The notes beneath the pieces are model-generated. The model made no database searches. It had not been told where the DNA came from and saw only the letters and a program-made list of their open reading frames with translations. From NCBI GenBank assembly GCA_006937955.1, contig SSNP01000085.1, positions 536,434 through 600,433 on the forward strand: a DNA stretch of 64,000 nucleotides, given 5' to 3'. Of this stretch, positions 51,947 to 64,000 are shown in pieces (the stretch's first letter is position 1; the number at the start of each line of letters is the position of its first letter). A program made the position numbers and the translations under genes. This DNA is from Pachypanchax playfairii. Taxonomy: Eukaryota; Chordata; Actinopteri; Cyprinodontiformes; Aplocheilidae.

Positions 51947-52020
51947 ACAGAGGCGTGTCTAGAAAATCTTTGTTGGGGGGGTCAGTAGGGGTACAGATTT
52001 CTAAAAGGGTGGCACAAATA
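51947..52020. repeat. Possible hAT-type transposon end fragment
   Basis: CAGAGGCGTGTCTAGAAAAT (51949-51968) then a G-rich run, GTCAGTAGGGG and AAAGGGTGGCAC resemble the start of fish hAT-like elements that begin CAGAGGCG. No partner end or 8-bp duplication was found. Confidence 0.25.
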
Positions 52021-52435
52021 AATGGAACCATAACCTTAAAAAAAGTAAAAAAAAGATCTAGTTTTTACAAAATTACAGACCCCTTATCATAATTTAAGTG
52101 GCATCATAAATGAAAATGAAATAAAAATCAGTCACAGCACAAAGTCAGTGGTTCATTTTGGAGCCAATCTAAACGTCTCTCGTGCTACTGGACAGAAACT
52201 TCAGCCCCTCTCAAGTTCATACTGTCTTTAAGGTTCTTAAATCTGTTCCCATTTGCATCCTAATGTAAATCTGTACCTGTAAACCTAAAACACATTTAAG
52301 GATTACATAAGGAATAAATCTTTTTAGCTCTCATTTTAAAATGAGAAAAAAATCCATTCAGCTGATGCTAAATTAATTTCTAAAGTTGAATATTCAAGTT
52401 TGTTTTATTCGTGTTTGAAACTGAGATGTTTAAAG

Positions 52436-52535
52436 CGGCTTCGTTCTCGCAGTCATACGATGGCCATGCGCTTGATCACGCTGTCAGCGAAGGAGAACAT
52501 GACCTCATTAGATGTTCGGGTGAGGGTGTAGCTTC
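52436..52535 (-). CDS. Candidate terminal exon, unknown protein (about 26 codons plus stop)
   Basis: On the minus strand, after an acceptor-like TTCCTTTTAAGACTAAAGCAG, an open stretch ends EVMFSFADSVIKRMAIV and a TGA. The last 17 codons nearly all end in C or G (GTC ATG TTC TCC TTC GCT GAC AGC and so on), unlike the AT-rich surroundings and like highly biased fish coding sequence. On the plus strand the same DNA has a fair acceptor (TTCGTTCTCGCAG, 52440-52452) and a good donor (CGG then GTGAGG at 52520), framing a 67-bp exon (52453-52519) whose frame reads HTMAMRLITLSAKENMTSLDVR. The two readings exclude each other. No family is recognised for either. A CpG-rich repeat fragment is a third option. 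Confidence 0.3.
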
Positions 52536-52540
52536 TGCTT

Positions 52541-55268
52541 TAGTCTTAAAAGGAATTAATGTGTTAGCATGTCTTCATGACATTTATAACAGAGAGATGT
52601 GTTTCTAAAAAAAAAGGGATTTCTTATTATTTCTTTAACATGTTGTGTTTTTTTTTCTCTTTTTTGGGAAATTATCAGAAAATATCTTTATTATGTTAAA
52701 ATTTAAACAAACTAATAGGTGACCTAATGTAACATTACAGTCATGTTTGACACATTCATCACTTTTCATTGTATTTATGTCTGTAGGGACCGTGTCATGA
52801 CAAGATGTATGAACTAGGAATTACAAGTAAAGAAAAGCAGACAATGACTGGGCTGCACAACACAGGTTTCACAGCAGAGATACCTGAAAGGATTTGAGAG
52901 CAGGTCTGAAATGTTGAAACATACGTGTGTGAATCCTGCTCTAGATTGCTGTGCTGAGACTGCTCGTATTTACATATGCAGAGGATCCCGCTGCTCTGAG
53001 CGCACCAGTGACAGGACAGAGCAATTAATCTTCCCCAAATACTCCCGCCGTGCAACAGACGACCATCGCAGAACAGGCTGCCACAGAGGCTGTGCAGGTG
53101 TGAATCAAGCTGCAGGATAAAAAAAAAAAAAAAAAACTTTGATCCAACACCTTCCTCAAACTCTTTTGTTTTTCGTGACAATTTTCAACAAAAATCATAG
53201 AGACGATTTTTGCTTTTGGCCTGTTTATTTGGTGAATATTCAACACGACAATAAAAAACAGCAACTATGTGATAATTTGTGGTTGTATTTAAATTTAAAT
53301 GTCAGTTTTTGGTGTAGATTTTGGTGTGTGTGTGTCTATATATATAGATACATAAACTGTACTTGCAAATACAATATAAAACATAATGACTAAGTCTATT
53401 TTTTTTTCTACTTTCAGTAGATTGTACAACACATACATCCTTTAACTGTCCATGCCAGCAGATCAGTTCCTTGTTTGTCTTGTTTCATACCAGGAGACAC
53501 TGACTCCCAGCTCTCTCTTCATGCCCCTGGAGCAAGAGAAGATTGTTGAATTTTCCTGAAAACCATCTGCTTGTTCTGAACAACAGGGGATAAGAACAGA
53601 CTGGGGTGGAAGCTCTCCAGATAGTTTGGACTGGCTCCTGATTCTTTTGCCTTCAACGTTCCTTTTGGCATTTTTATCTCTGGAGATCCTTCAACTACAA
53701 TCCTCCGGGATGCTGGACTTGTTGATACAAAGATGTATTAGCTGTCCATGTTTTTGTTTTTAAGTGTAACATTGGATCAATTCAAACAACTTACAAGTCT
53801 TTTTTCTGTATTTTTCGCTTTATTTTGGCCCAAATTAGACAAATGACAGACCTTTTGCCATTACGAGTAATTAAAAGCACAAATATCAGATTTTCCAGTC
53901 AGGTGATCGATCCCAGCATCTAAACTTAGATTTGGACAAAGTCTCATGCAGGTACGTTGGTGCACTCTGCCCGTAAATAGTGTTAAAACTGAATAAATAC
54001 AAGTACACGTTACGTCTGAATAAAGAATACAAACCCATGTTTCTGAACAGGAAGCTGTGTGAGCTCGACAACCAGCTGCGCATGATACAAGTCAGATTCT
54101 GGACTTGTAATGAAATAGATATAAGCACTCTTTTATTTTTCACGTTTTCATGATGTATCAGTGACCTTGTCCCTGCCATATTGACAAGACAGGAGTCAAA
54201 CTGATACTCCCACAGAAACCAAAATCAACCAGAGCATTTTATTGATCTCACCGTGTTTAGAACATGTTAAAGGTTGCAACATCGTCAATGAGGTTACTTT
54301 ACCTGAAACATTATCTGCAGGCAAACAGTGATTGAGGGAATAAAATATTAAAGCACATGAAATGTTGTTTGTTTGGTTGCTGTTGTTTTTTTAAATATGG
54401 AAAAAAAAATACAGGGAGATAAAAACATTTTATATCAATGAAATAACTGGTGGATCAAAGACCGATTTAAAAGGAAGATTGTGTATAAAATTATTCTTTC
54501 GTGTCAGCTAGGAGTCAGTTTTAAATCTCAGTTTAGCCCTTCTGTTGGGTGTTTGCATCTTTTCCTTCTGTTTTCCACAAATACCATCCCATAATTTCTC
54601 AAATCCACTTGAGTGATTTTAAATTCACTTTAAAGGAGAGCGTGTGGTATTTTCTATCTCAGGCTGACGACATGTACATGGTTGCTCTTATTACATGCTT
54701 TTCCATCACATTCCTTTGACCCCTTTATTCAAGATGACAACACCACTACCTTCACCAGAACTTCCTAAAAAACACGTCTGGGTCGCGATGAATTTGGAAA
54801 AGCTCCTCCAGTGTGAAGGCAGTCATGACACTTCATTTTCCTGAGACACTCTCTTTTGCTTTCAGCAGCAAGTTCTCAGAAGATCCAGTTGTACCACTCT
54901 CCATGCTGCTGCCATGAGCAGACCAGGTCCTGCTGACAGGACACAACCACATGATGGAGTCATAGCCAGAGCAGGAGGCCAATATGGCCAGTCCTGCTGC
55001 AAATTGTCCTTGACTGAGCCACGGCGGTAAACATGTAAACTCTGCTATCATGCGCCACCCAAGAGCCTGACACGCTGTCACCACCGTGGTGATTGTGAGT
55101 GTGCTTAAAACACTATTTATGTTGTTATCAAGCGTATACTTGAAAGCTCATTATGTTCTCAAAACATACTCAAAGATGTCACCAAGACCCTGTAAAGACC
55201 ATCCGGTGTGGTTGTTAGCTATTCTGTGTGAAGGAGGCCTAAATCTGATGTTTGAGAAACCTTCTTAA
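52541..55268. other. Noncoding DNA with a small TG/TA microsatellite
   Basis: Contains (TG)n then (TA)n at about 53321-53345 and an A-run at 53119-53136. A minus-strand ORF at 54833-55084 (83 codons) has fairly coding-like codons but no recognised family, splice context or partner, and is not called. Confidence 0.45.
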
Positions 55269-55856
55269 AGAGGCCCTTCCATTAAAAAACGGTTTTTCTG
55301 AGGTTTCTGTTGAATATTTTAGCTCCACAGGTGTTCTTACCTTCATAGTGGGTGTGAAAACAGGTCAACAACTTCTCTTTCAGTTTTAATCTCTCAAACT
55401 ACGCAGGTGGCGATAAAACCCGAGTTCTCCCGAGTCCGAACGGCCTGTATCTGTTTCATCACAACTCTTTTGTTTGTTAGTATTCGGCAACTCCCGCAGT
55501 TGAAACCACGCCTAGCATGCTGCTAGCTAAAAAGCTGTAGCATAAGACGTAGCAAACAGAAAGACACGACGTCTGACGTTGCCACGCACAGCGGGGCAGG
55601 AAACAGTATTCTTTGCTCTCATAGGCTAGTTTGTTAGCCAATCAGAGTCCAGCAAATTCGAACAATGAATATAAACGAGCTGCTGACAAAGCAGCCTGAT
55701 GGAAAGAGCTGGAACCACCCGAATTTTGACGCAGACAGATTAAAAGGTCTGTTAATTAGTGTTTCCTGACGTTTTTTAGATAGAAAATGTTTCATATTAC
55801 TGGTTAATACTTATGAAATAACCACAAAGTCCTGAAATTTGTATGAAATGGCCTCT
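55269..55856 (-). mobile_element. TTAA-type foldback element, family 1, copy 3 (588 bp, left arm deleted)
   Basis: Flanked by TTAA on both sides (55265-55268 and 55857-55860). It keeps the terminal AGAGGCC on the left but jumps after about 27 bp to the internal TTTTTCTGAGGTTTC block, so most of the left arm is gone. The right arm is complete, ending GAAATGGCCTCT. Same orientation as copy 2. Non-autonomous. Confidence 0.85.
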
Positions 55857-56439
55857 TTAACAATTCAGTTTGTGTCCATAACCATTAAAATGCCCTAGAA
55901 TGTCGTTACAGCATTTTAAGTAATAAAAGTATTTCTGCAGAGTGAGCATTGGGTTTGTTTTCCTCCTACTGTCACATTAACCGTCCCTAATGGTAGTGCT
56001 GAAAAACATCCAAAAATATGATGTTTAAAAATGTTCATAATCATGATCATGATTCTGTTAAAATGATTCTATATTGGGAGAAGAACTAAGCTATTGTCTT
56101 CGTCACAGCCACACTGCATCAGCACAGTGAACAGAGATGTGTGAGTGTGTGCTTAACACAGCAGCTGCACCTTTCAGCCCGACACCGTGACCAGTTCAGG
56201 TGCAGGTAACGTCATCATCTGTGACATGTGAAAGAGTGAAGAACTGAGAAAAGAGAACGTGAAGAAGATTAGTTCCAAACACGAACCTGGAGAGAAACAA
56301 ACACAAACAGAAACCCAGTGGCGCTGTGTGTTAGGGGAGACACGCGTCAGAGTCTCACAGGTCTTAACTGACCGAACCACTCCTCACTTTTTCTGGAGGC
56401 TTTAAATTTCCCCCTCCCAAGTTCAGAGTCAATTTGTTA
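55857..56439. other. Noncoding DNA
   Basis: Nothing recognisable. Confidence 0.5.
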
Positions 56440-56720
56440 TCAAATCAAGCGTCGGGCGTCTGATTCATTGATATTCAGCACTCCAGCTGATTTATATGCA
56501 GAATGTAAAACAGATGCCTTATGCGATACATATTTATGGTGAGCCCTGCTCTCACAAGATTTATTATAGGTTCTTTCATCTGGGTGTGCACGAGCTGCGC
56601 TATGATGACTTGTATTTCCTCTCAGCTGCCAATGCCAAACTCATTAAAAAGAGGTGTGACTATTAATATACATTGTAACACTGACAGCTCCTAATTTATT
56701 ACCCGCGCACATGTTTGGGG
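56440..56720. promoter_or_regulatory. Candidate conserved noncoding element
   Basis: Non-repetitive, with dense AT-core motifs (TGATTCATTGATATTCAGC, CATATTTATGG, GACTATTAATATAC) between balanced unique sequence and E-box CAGCTG. No coding frame. A texture-based call only. Confidence 0.22.
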
Positions 56721-57131
56721 CTTCTTCTCCTTCCCCTTATTGTTGGGGTGGGGGTAGTCAGATTTCTCTATTTTCTGTGTGTGGATTGTAGAAGAATTTG
56801 ATGATGTTTTGAAGATAAATATTGGTTTAATTTGGATTTTGCTTCGTTTGGCTATTTTTTTTTTCAGCTAATCGATATAATTTTTGTGCAGAAGTATTTT
56901 TACTTTACTTATTTTTTTTCCCCACATGCATAAATCTAGTATCTGCTGAGGCTGTTAATGAGAAATTAGAGGAATAAAATTGTGGGAAAATATGCAAATT
57001 TTCATTTAGAATCACACTGAATCGCTACTGAGGACAAGTTTTCGAATGCTGTAAAAACTCTTAAATATTTTTTTAATTTGTTCACAATTTCTCCTAATTT
57101 TATTTGGAATTTTGATGTACCCATAATGTTA

Positions 57132-57156
57132 GATTTATTTATTTATTTATTTATTT
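57132..57156. repeat. Short (ATTT)n microsatellite
   Basis: About six ATTT units, followed by T-rich sequence. Confidence 0.9.
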
Positions 57157-57246
57157 TTTATTTCCAGTCAATTACAATTGAGCTTCTCAGGTTGTTAACC
57201 TCCCTCCAACTCTTCTGACATTTCTTTAACTTTCTGACTCATGGAA

Positions 57247-57585
57247 NNNNNNNNNNNNNNNNNNNNNNNNNNNNNNNNNNNNNNNNNNNNNNNNNNNNNN
57301 NNNNNNNNNNNNNNNNNNNNNNNNNNNNNNNNNNNNNNNNNNNNNNNNNNNNNNNNNNNNNNNNNNNNNNNNNNNNNNNNNNNNNNNNNNNNNNNNNNNN
57401 NNNNNNNNNNNNNNNNNNNNNNNNNNNNNNNNNNNNNNNNNNNNNNNNNNNNNNNNNNNNNNNNNNNNNNNNNNNNNNNNNNNNNNNNNNNNNNNNNNNN
57501 NNNNNNNNNNNNNNNNNNNNNNNNNNNNNNNNNNNNNNNNNNNNNNNNNNNNNNNNNNNNNNNNNNNNNNNNNNNNNNNNNNNNN
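57247..57585. other. Assembly gap (339 N)
   Basis: Unsequenced. The right edge is inside a repeat, which probably explains the gap. Confidence 0.99.
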
Positions 57586-57637
57586 AGCCTGGTTTCAAAC
57601 CCAGGACCTGTGCTAACAACTGCACCACCGTGCAGCC
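57586..57637 (-). repeat. Fragment of a ubiquitous teleost repeat (end portion)
   Basis: On the minus strand it reads CTGCACGGTGGTGCAGTTG, TTAGCACAGGTCCTGGGTTT and GAAACCAGGCT. This is the well-known fish repeat end with a gene-like GGTTCGAA box, here changed to GTTTGAAA. It resembles the degraded right end of the repeat at 30711-31010. Confidence 0.7.
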
Positions 57638-60600
57638 AATGAGGAAGGGGAGAACGTAATATATGAACACATTTTAGAAATGCAGCTAACAGCTGCAGCC
57701 CAGTAAGATCCTAAACTAAAAACTTTACACAGTCCTGGATGTCTCTATTCTCATATGTACATGCACATGCATGTCAAAAAATGCACACAGGAAACATCAA
57801 TATGCTCAAGCTAATTATTAACTACATAAGACAAACAACAGCTGAAAACAATTTACTGTTACAGAAGCAGTAACATTCAAATCCTGTACAGCAGAACGGC
57901 CTTAATGAGATGTTCTGGAGCTGGTTGTGAAACTAACATCCTCCAGAGATATCAACAAATAAGAAAGCCTTGCCTCCATCTTTGATTTACACTGACAAGC
58001 ATCTGCATCTAACAAAATAAGAACATACTTCTGTATGTATACAACTTTATATAAAGACTGAATTATTTAACCTTTTTCAAACAGGTTAAGTCTTTACTAA
58101 AATAACTGACCTAAGATTCCTGTATGCAAAACATAATTGCTCAAAAATATACATTTGTTTTCTAAGGTGTTACATTTGTAAAAGGTTTTTTTTGAAGAAT
58201 GTAATTACTTGGATAATTGGAAATATTTGAATCAACAGTTTAGTCCTCAGATGATATAGAAAGATAAATGTCATTGAAAATAAGTCCAACCATTAAGCTT
58301 CACTTATTTGAGCTTGTTTTGTTCTTACTTGCAGCAAAAATCATTTCAAGGAGGTTAAAAGGTTAAAATGAAACAATAAAGATTTAAATGTCCACAAAAT
58401 GCACTGCAAAAAATGTAATCATTAAAATACATAATAATTTTTTCTGCTCTTATATGAGAGGAATCCTCATATATTCATTTTACAAAGAAAATAAGTTTCT
58501 TTAGTTGCCCGCTCGGCCGCTTCTTCAATTTATTTTGCGATTTTTCTAAAACTATGCAATTCTAGGTTTCAGAATGATCAAATAAGCTGTATATGAATGT
58601 GTAAATGTATAAACTTTATCTGTTGTTTTGGTTACAGCAACCGTGGAGTTGACTGAAGTTATTAAACATGTTGAATCACGTGTTGATAAATCAAACCTAA
58701 AATCTGATATTGTTCTAATAAAAATGTTGAGGCCCAAAGAGAGCGAATAATTCAGCTCCTGTTCTAATTTCTAACGCGTTCATTTTAAAATCCTCCCCCA
58801 ACAAGAATAAGTCGAGTTCCAAATTTCACTTTTAATCTTGTTGCTCCACTGAGACGCCTATTTGTTTCCAATAAAATTACATGTTTAACGTATTTATAGT
58901 AAGTCCATTACATTAATGAGGCAGTTGGAGCAGAAAAATACACCACACGTGTAGAATTAAATGCAAAGCTGTTACCTAATACACTGATTTTATGTCAGAA
59001 GGCCATGGAGGGAAACTCACTGGCAAATCTACCCAACAAACTGAATCCATAACTAAGAAGTTACTTCTAACTAAACAATCAATGTCATTGTTTTAAAGAA
59101 TTTGGACAGTACTGACAATGAAGCAATGTGTGCAAAAGTATAGGTACTACTGATGTGGTACTTTGGGATTTTTTAGTAATATCCCAGTGATTGAAGCTTT
59201 TTCTATATATTTTTTTTTAATCCCACATATGACCCAGAATATTTTTCTTAATAATCCAGTTTTGTCCAACTGTTTGGTTTCTAAAATAGCAGGAATAGTA
59301 AAGTTACTTAGTATCAGGGACTTTTCATCCCAAACCTTGTTCTGTACTGGTTTATTTACATGATGATGACTCCGCCTCCACTGTCACAAAGCACAAGGTT
59401 GTAACAGTCTCTCATGTCCCTCAATATTTTTAAATCAGTTAAACTTTGTATATTTCATTACATAAAATACAAGAGCACAATAAAATGTGAGACTGTTTTT
59501 TTTATTTTAGTTGAATTTAGTTTTATTTTGACTTTAATTACAGACAAAATATCGTATTTTAATATTTTCTTATATATTGAGCTAACATATAATATGAAGT
59601 CAATTTAGTGGGATCACATGTAATTGAACAGGTGACTTCTACATCACATCAACTTTTCAAACACAAGAAAACGTAGATGGATAGAAATAACAGAGTGCTT
59701 TAGTCAAAAGTCATTTTTCACATCACTACCTCACCAGGTGAGACAACACAAATAAGAGCTGGAGTGTGAAGCTCTTATCCTTGATGTACAAGTGCATCCC
59801 TTCTTTTTTTTTTTTTTTCTTACTCTGTGTTTCCCCTTTAGCCCACACTTGAGGTGCTTTTATGTTACATGACCACTTGAATTTGAGTCCAGGAGGGAAG
59901 AGGGGGGGACTCTATGGGTCCCCGAGTGAGAAAGCCCCCAAAAATCTATAGACCAGATGTATGAAGTTATATGGTCAAACTGGCAAACACAAAGGGTGCA
60001 AAAACAAAAGCTATGAATTAAGCGAGAGGCTTTCACCGAGTGTTTTGAAAACAGCCCAGCTGAGAGCTCAGATGCTTCTCCTCCTTCTCAGTCACTCCCT
60101 CACTCCAGTTCACTCACTCACTGCACCCCCCCATCCCCTCTCCATCCTCCTCCTCTCAAGTCTTTTTCTCCCTCTTAGCCACCCCCGAGACTAAATGCCT
60201 AAAAAGAAAAGAAAGGACACCATTTTTGCTAATTAGTTGAGGACTTAACAGGCGCAGGATATGCTGCCTTAGTATTTCATCTGCTGTCCACGGGCTGTCG
60301 ACCGTCCTGTGAAGTTGAGCCTGTGTGGCTAAAAGAGTGGAAGAAAGGAGCTGGGCAGACACACACAAATGCCTCAGTGGAGATCCTGAACAGGCCTCCA
60401 GTGGGGGTTGAGCTCCAAATGGGGGCCAATCATTAGTACTTAACATTTGAGGATAAAGAAGTCCTAAATTAGAAGTGTAAATGGTTTGTGCCCCACCCCC
60501 ATCCTTAGAAATGTTCACAGGACTTTTTTTTTAATCAGAGAGGTATTTTCTTTCTTTCTTTCCTTCTTTTTTGGCATTTTTGTATGTGTGGACTTTCTTT

Positions 60601-61308
60601 GCTTGTGTGACAATACAGTTAAAACAAGGACACTTATTTTTTAGCTGTTAATGATCTCAGGAGGCAGCAACTTAAATTTAGAAGTTTTTATCATGAGTAA
60701 ACATATCAGCTGTCAGACTGTGCAGTCGAGCCTGAATACAGTAATGACACAATGAAAACAAACATGTGAAAATGCATGCTGCACATGACATGATTAAAAA
60801 GGGTTAGAATGACTTGTATTATGCTGATTGTTAGTTTAAAATCATTAACGGATGCTTTTCTGAAATATTTATATTTTAGAAATTGTACATTTACCTCAAT
60901 TATTTATTTATTTACACTCAGCTGTGATCTTTGTTCATTTGAAAATTTAATACATCCCTTTAAGGTCCTTTTCACTCCAGAATGGTGCTTTGGGATGAAT
61001 ATCCATAAAGTTTTTAAGATCGTTTGAGCTTCGCATCCATACAGAAACATTTTAAAAGCTCTCATTTATTTAAAAATCTGCATTTTGTGTGGAGAGCCAA
61101 AATATAAACTGTTGAAAATGATGATGTCATGGTCCCACTACTAAACTAAATGATGCTCCTAAACTCATATATATGTAACAACAATGGTGGATCATATGCT
61201 CGCATTTGTGTTGCAGATGCTACAGATTCTACAGCTACAGTCTAACATTCGTACGTTGTTCAAGACGTCAAGAAGCAATTATTGTATTTACCATCTTCAT
61301 CTCCATCC
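57638..61308. other. AT-rich noncoding DNA
   Basis: No supportable gene in 3.7 kb. A GC-richer patch at 59870-60520 has unique sequence and could be regulatory. Its ORFs (59961, 60156) lack domains. T-runs at 59805-59818. Confidence 0.5.
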
Positions 61309-61354
61309 TCTCCTCCTCCTCCTCCTCCTCCTCCTCCTCCTTCTTCTTCTTCTT
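61309..61354. repeat. (TCC)n / (TTC)n trinucleotide microsatellite
   Basis: About ten TCC units followed by about five TTC units; the purine strand is GGA/GAA. The ORFs across it with leucine, proline or glutamate runs are repeat translations. Confidence 0.95.
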
Positions 61355-64000
61355 GTGTTTGCAGTTTGTACTCAGCATGTAAGCTTTATTTATATACTTT
61401 GCATCTCCTTTCTTCTCTGTGTTGTATTTTTGTGGCACTCCTACAAATTTGGGAACATTTTTAATGAGTTTTAACATTTATTTATCTTAATTCTTATGTC
61501 ACTTTTTGACCTTCATTTTGCAAAAAAAAGCTTCTGCAAAATAAAGTGATATTTCTATATTTTTCAAATAGCCTCCTGATGACAACAGCATAACAAAACA
61601 CCTGAAATTTCATTCTAGCTTTTGGTTTTGATGTGCCTCCGTCTGGACACTCCTAAAGAGGAGCCCCTGCTCAGAACCCCTTAATTCAAAGTAATTTTTT
61701 AAAATATCACATTAGATATCACATCAACCATCAGTGTAAACTGTGAATTCTCTTAATATTTATATTTAATATCTCTGAGTACACAGAGGAAAAACCAAGG
61801 TGGTGAGTTAGAGTGCCTGAGATTTATAGAAGCACAACAAAATGGAAAATTAAGAGAGTGAAAACGTAATAAATAGTTGCTTCACTGCAGCAGAAACTCG
61901 GGTTAATTCCCCCAGGAAACGGGCCAAGAGCATAAGAACAGCAACGAGACAGGAAGTCAGGGGTGAGAGGATAGAATCTGAATGTCAGAGTTCAGCAATC
62001 GCCATTAAAAAAAAAAAGACGAAGGCCAGCAAGACTTGAGCTTGTTACAGCTGCTCAGCATTTCTCCTTTAAAAAAATGATGTAAAAATATTGTCCTCCT
62101 TGATAACCGAGCCAGATAAACAGTCTGACAAAGACCCGGTTAGTAGCCCTGTTGTCATGTCCTAAAACACTCGAGCTCTCTGTGTCGTTGTTATATTATT
62201 GCACTCTACAAAGACCAGGATAAAAAGCGACAGAGCTGCTGGCATTCCCAACTACTTCTCTTAAATGGTTGTATTTATCAGAGATGTAAGACATACATCC
62301 TATTAAACCAAGGGCACCGGAGAAATTCCTTACATGATCACCACAGCCCCATAACTGTCGTGGACAAAAATGGAAGCTGCGCCGTATGTCAGTTATATGG
62401 CGCAATAACCAACTTAAAGAAGAGTGGAAATAGAGCCATTTACCTGATCCAAGGAAAGAAGAGAGACAAGCCACACTGAGACATTATCACCCCCCTCCCC
62501 AACCCCCCAAACACACACATATAAAAGCTTGTATTGAACCACGTAAGCACACAATGGAACTTAAAGTTTTATTATCTTCAAATGGGATTTTTGCTCAATT
62601 TTTGTAATAAGAAAAATGTTTAACCCTTTATTTTATTGAATAAAATCGTTTAATAATTATATTATCGTTTATCATACTACTTGTAGTCCTTTGAACCTTC
62701 ACTGGAGGGAAGAACACAGGCTTTAATACATCAGGTATTTGAGGAAGATACTAATCCTGTTAAAGAGGTAAAGCATTAAAAACTTGATAATAAACATATC
62801 AGATATAATAAATCAGTCATTAGAAGATTATAGGAAAAAGAATTTCACCTGAAACATTCTGTTTTGGGGTTTTTAATTGCTGGTTAGGAGAAATATCAAA
62901 TTAAATATTTAATAATTTCACACGTTTATATTTGATTCATCCGATTTTTTAAGCTTGTTTCATGCTCAAAGTGTTGTTAAGACAGCTAGGAGAATTCCAG
63001 ACATTTAGAATTACTTTATTTTGTCTGTTATAATAAAGCTTTATCGTCAGTAGGTCAGTAAGAACGAACACCTATTCGTTACTTGTAAAGTGCTGAACAT
63101 CGTGTGTGTTTGGACATTCAGTAAGATGTCGCTTTCTAACCACTGACGTAGCTGCTTGTCATGACAGATTACCAGTGTGAGAGTAAATGTTTTGTTGTTC
63201 CTGTGGGTTTGTCTCGTTATTGTTGTTGTCACTGTGGTAACTGTTCTCGTCACGCACACACACATTGCTGCGCACATTGACTCGTTTTTATTGAAAGTGC
63301 TGAAGGCTACTGATGCAGGGAGGTGAACACACAGTAGCTTAACTCATTATGCTGCTTTCTTTCTTTGACAGGGAGCAGAGAAATGCTGAGTAATCGGACT
63401 GCGGTAAGTGACACGTGAGGGTATCAAGCAGGAATCAAGGATTTCTTACAGGAGGAACAAAAAAAAGTAGTGGGTAGGGATAATTTTATACCGTAAAATA
63501 AACATGATGATTTGCACACACGAGCAGAATTAATAAATGAGAAGAAGAGGCAAAATAAACTAATTGTAGTTTCAGGCAAACAGCAGGGAGAATGTGCGAA
63601 CAATGTTGAACAGTCAGACAGGATAATACTCTGAAATCCTCTGAACCAGGAACAGCTGGGTCCTATTGAGGCCGGAGCAAATGGGCAGATTGAGGAACGG
63701 GTCTCCTCTAGAAATGTGATTATTTATGTGATCATACGAGAAATGTCTGTCCTACTGTTTGTGAAGACGTTCAAGATGGAAACTTCAAACTTCTCTGGTT
63801 TCTGATTGTGGATTAAAATAGCAGTATAACTGCTCCCCCTGGTGTGCTTATCACTGCACTGCCTGAGAGAATAATCAGTGGCATAATTAGTATGAACTCT
63901 GAGGGTCAGAGGACGAACTTTGTAGGAGTTTGTTTTGACCCAACGGCTCAGGATCAGTACCCTTTTATTATTCGCTTCATATGACCACATTGAACAAAAA
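61355..64000. other. AT-rich noncoding DNA to the window end
   Basis: No supportable gene. A C-rich tract followed by CA units lies at 62490-62520. GC-richer patches at 61890-62030 and 63590-63720 are unique sequence. Confidence 0.5.

Noticed and set aside
54833..55084. 83-codon minus-strand ORF with a WD40-like LASCSGYDSIMWL segment
   Set aside because: The resemblance to a WD repeat is short and unsupported on either side; no partner exons or splice sites were found.
57239..57670. ORFs of 133 and 143 codons made mostly of X
   Set aside because: They run through the N gap.

Overview
The window looks like noncoding DNA from a ray-finned (teleost) fish. It is AT-rich, has no dense coding or operon structure, and carries the repeat types typical of fish genomes: a full-length Tc1 transposon, a Tc1-derived MITE, short foldback elements in TTAA target sites, LINE relics, long tetra- and pentanucleotide microsatellites and two N gaps. 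Teleost origin is inferred from repeat families I recognise, not from a gene.

The only convincing protein-coding gene is the 340-codon Tc1-like transposase on the minus strand at 28596-29618. It has an intact DD34E triad and sits in a 1,602-bp element with identical 200-bp inverted repeats and a TA target duplication. No host exon is certain. Two short stretches on the minus strand have coding-like codon patterns (13939-14115 and about 52436-52535). They are listed as low-confidence candidate exons with no recognised family.

Layout: 1-15.5 kb is mostly unique AT-rich DNA with one 220-bp Tc1-type MITE. 15.6-15.8 kb is a 250-bp compound TGGA/TAGA microsatellite. 16-27.5 kb is unique DNA with several stretches that read like conserved noncoding elements, plus the first copy of a TTAA-flanked MITE family (20.1-20.6 kb). 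28-37.5 kb is a transposon cluster: Tc1, a ubiquitous fish repeat, two LINE relics, an ATTTT array and two copies of a foldback element. 38-50 kb is unique DNA with scattered repeat relics and the second MITE copy (47.9-48.5 kb). 50.1-50.5 kb is a CpG-rich, promoter-like island. 52-57 kb has a candidate exon, the third foldback copy and a 339-base gap. 57.6-64 kb is AT-rich with a little microsatellite sequence.

The most notable points are: (1) the Tc1 copy lies in a longer perfect palindrome, because 227 bp of its right flank reappears inverted on its left beside a 10-N gap, which most likely marks a mis-assembly; (2) three copies of a TTAA-inserted foldback element have lost different arms and all keep an ATG plus splice-donor-like motif; (3) a second TTAA family has two divergent copies, one with an apparent nested LINE tail; (4) there is a promoter-like CpG island at 50 kb. 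No new multi-gene system was found. The window reads as a gene desert or a large intron.
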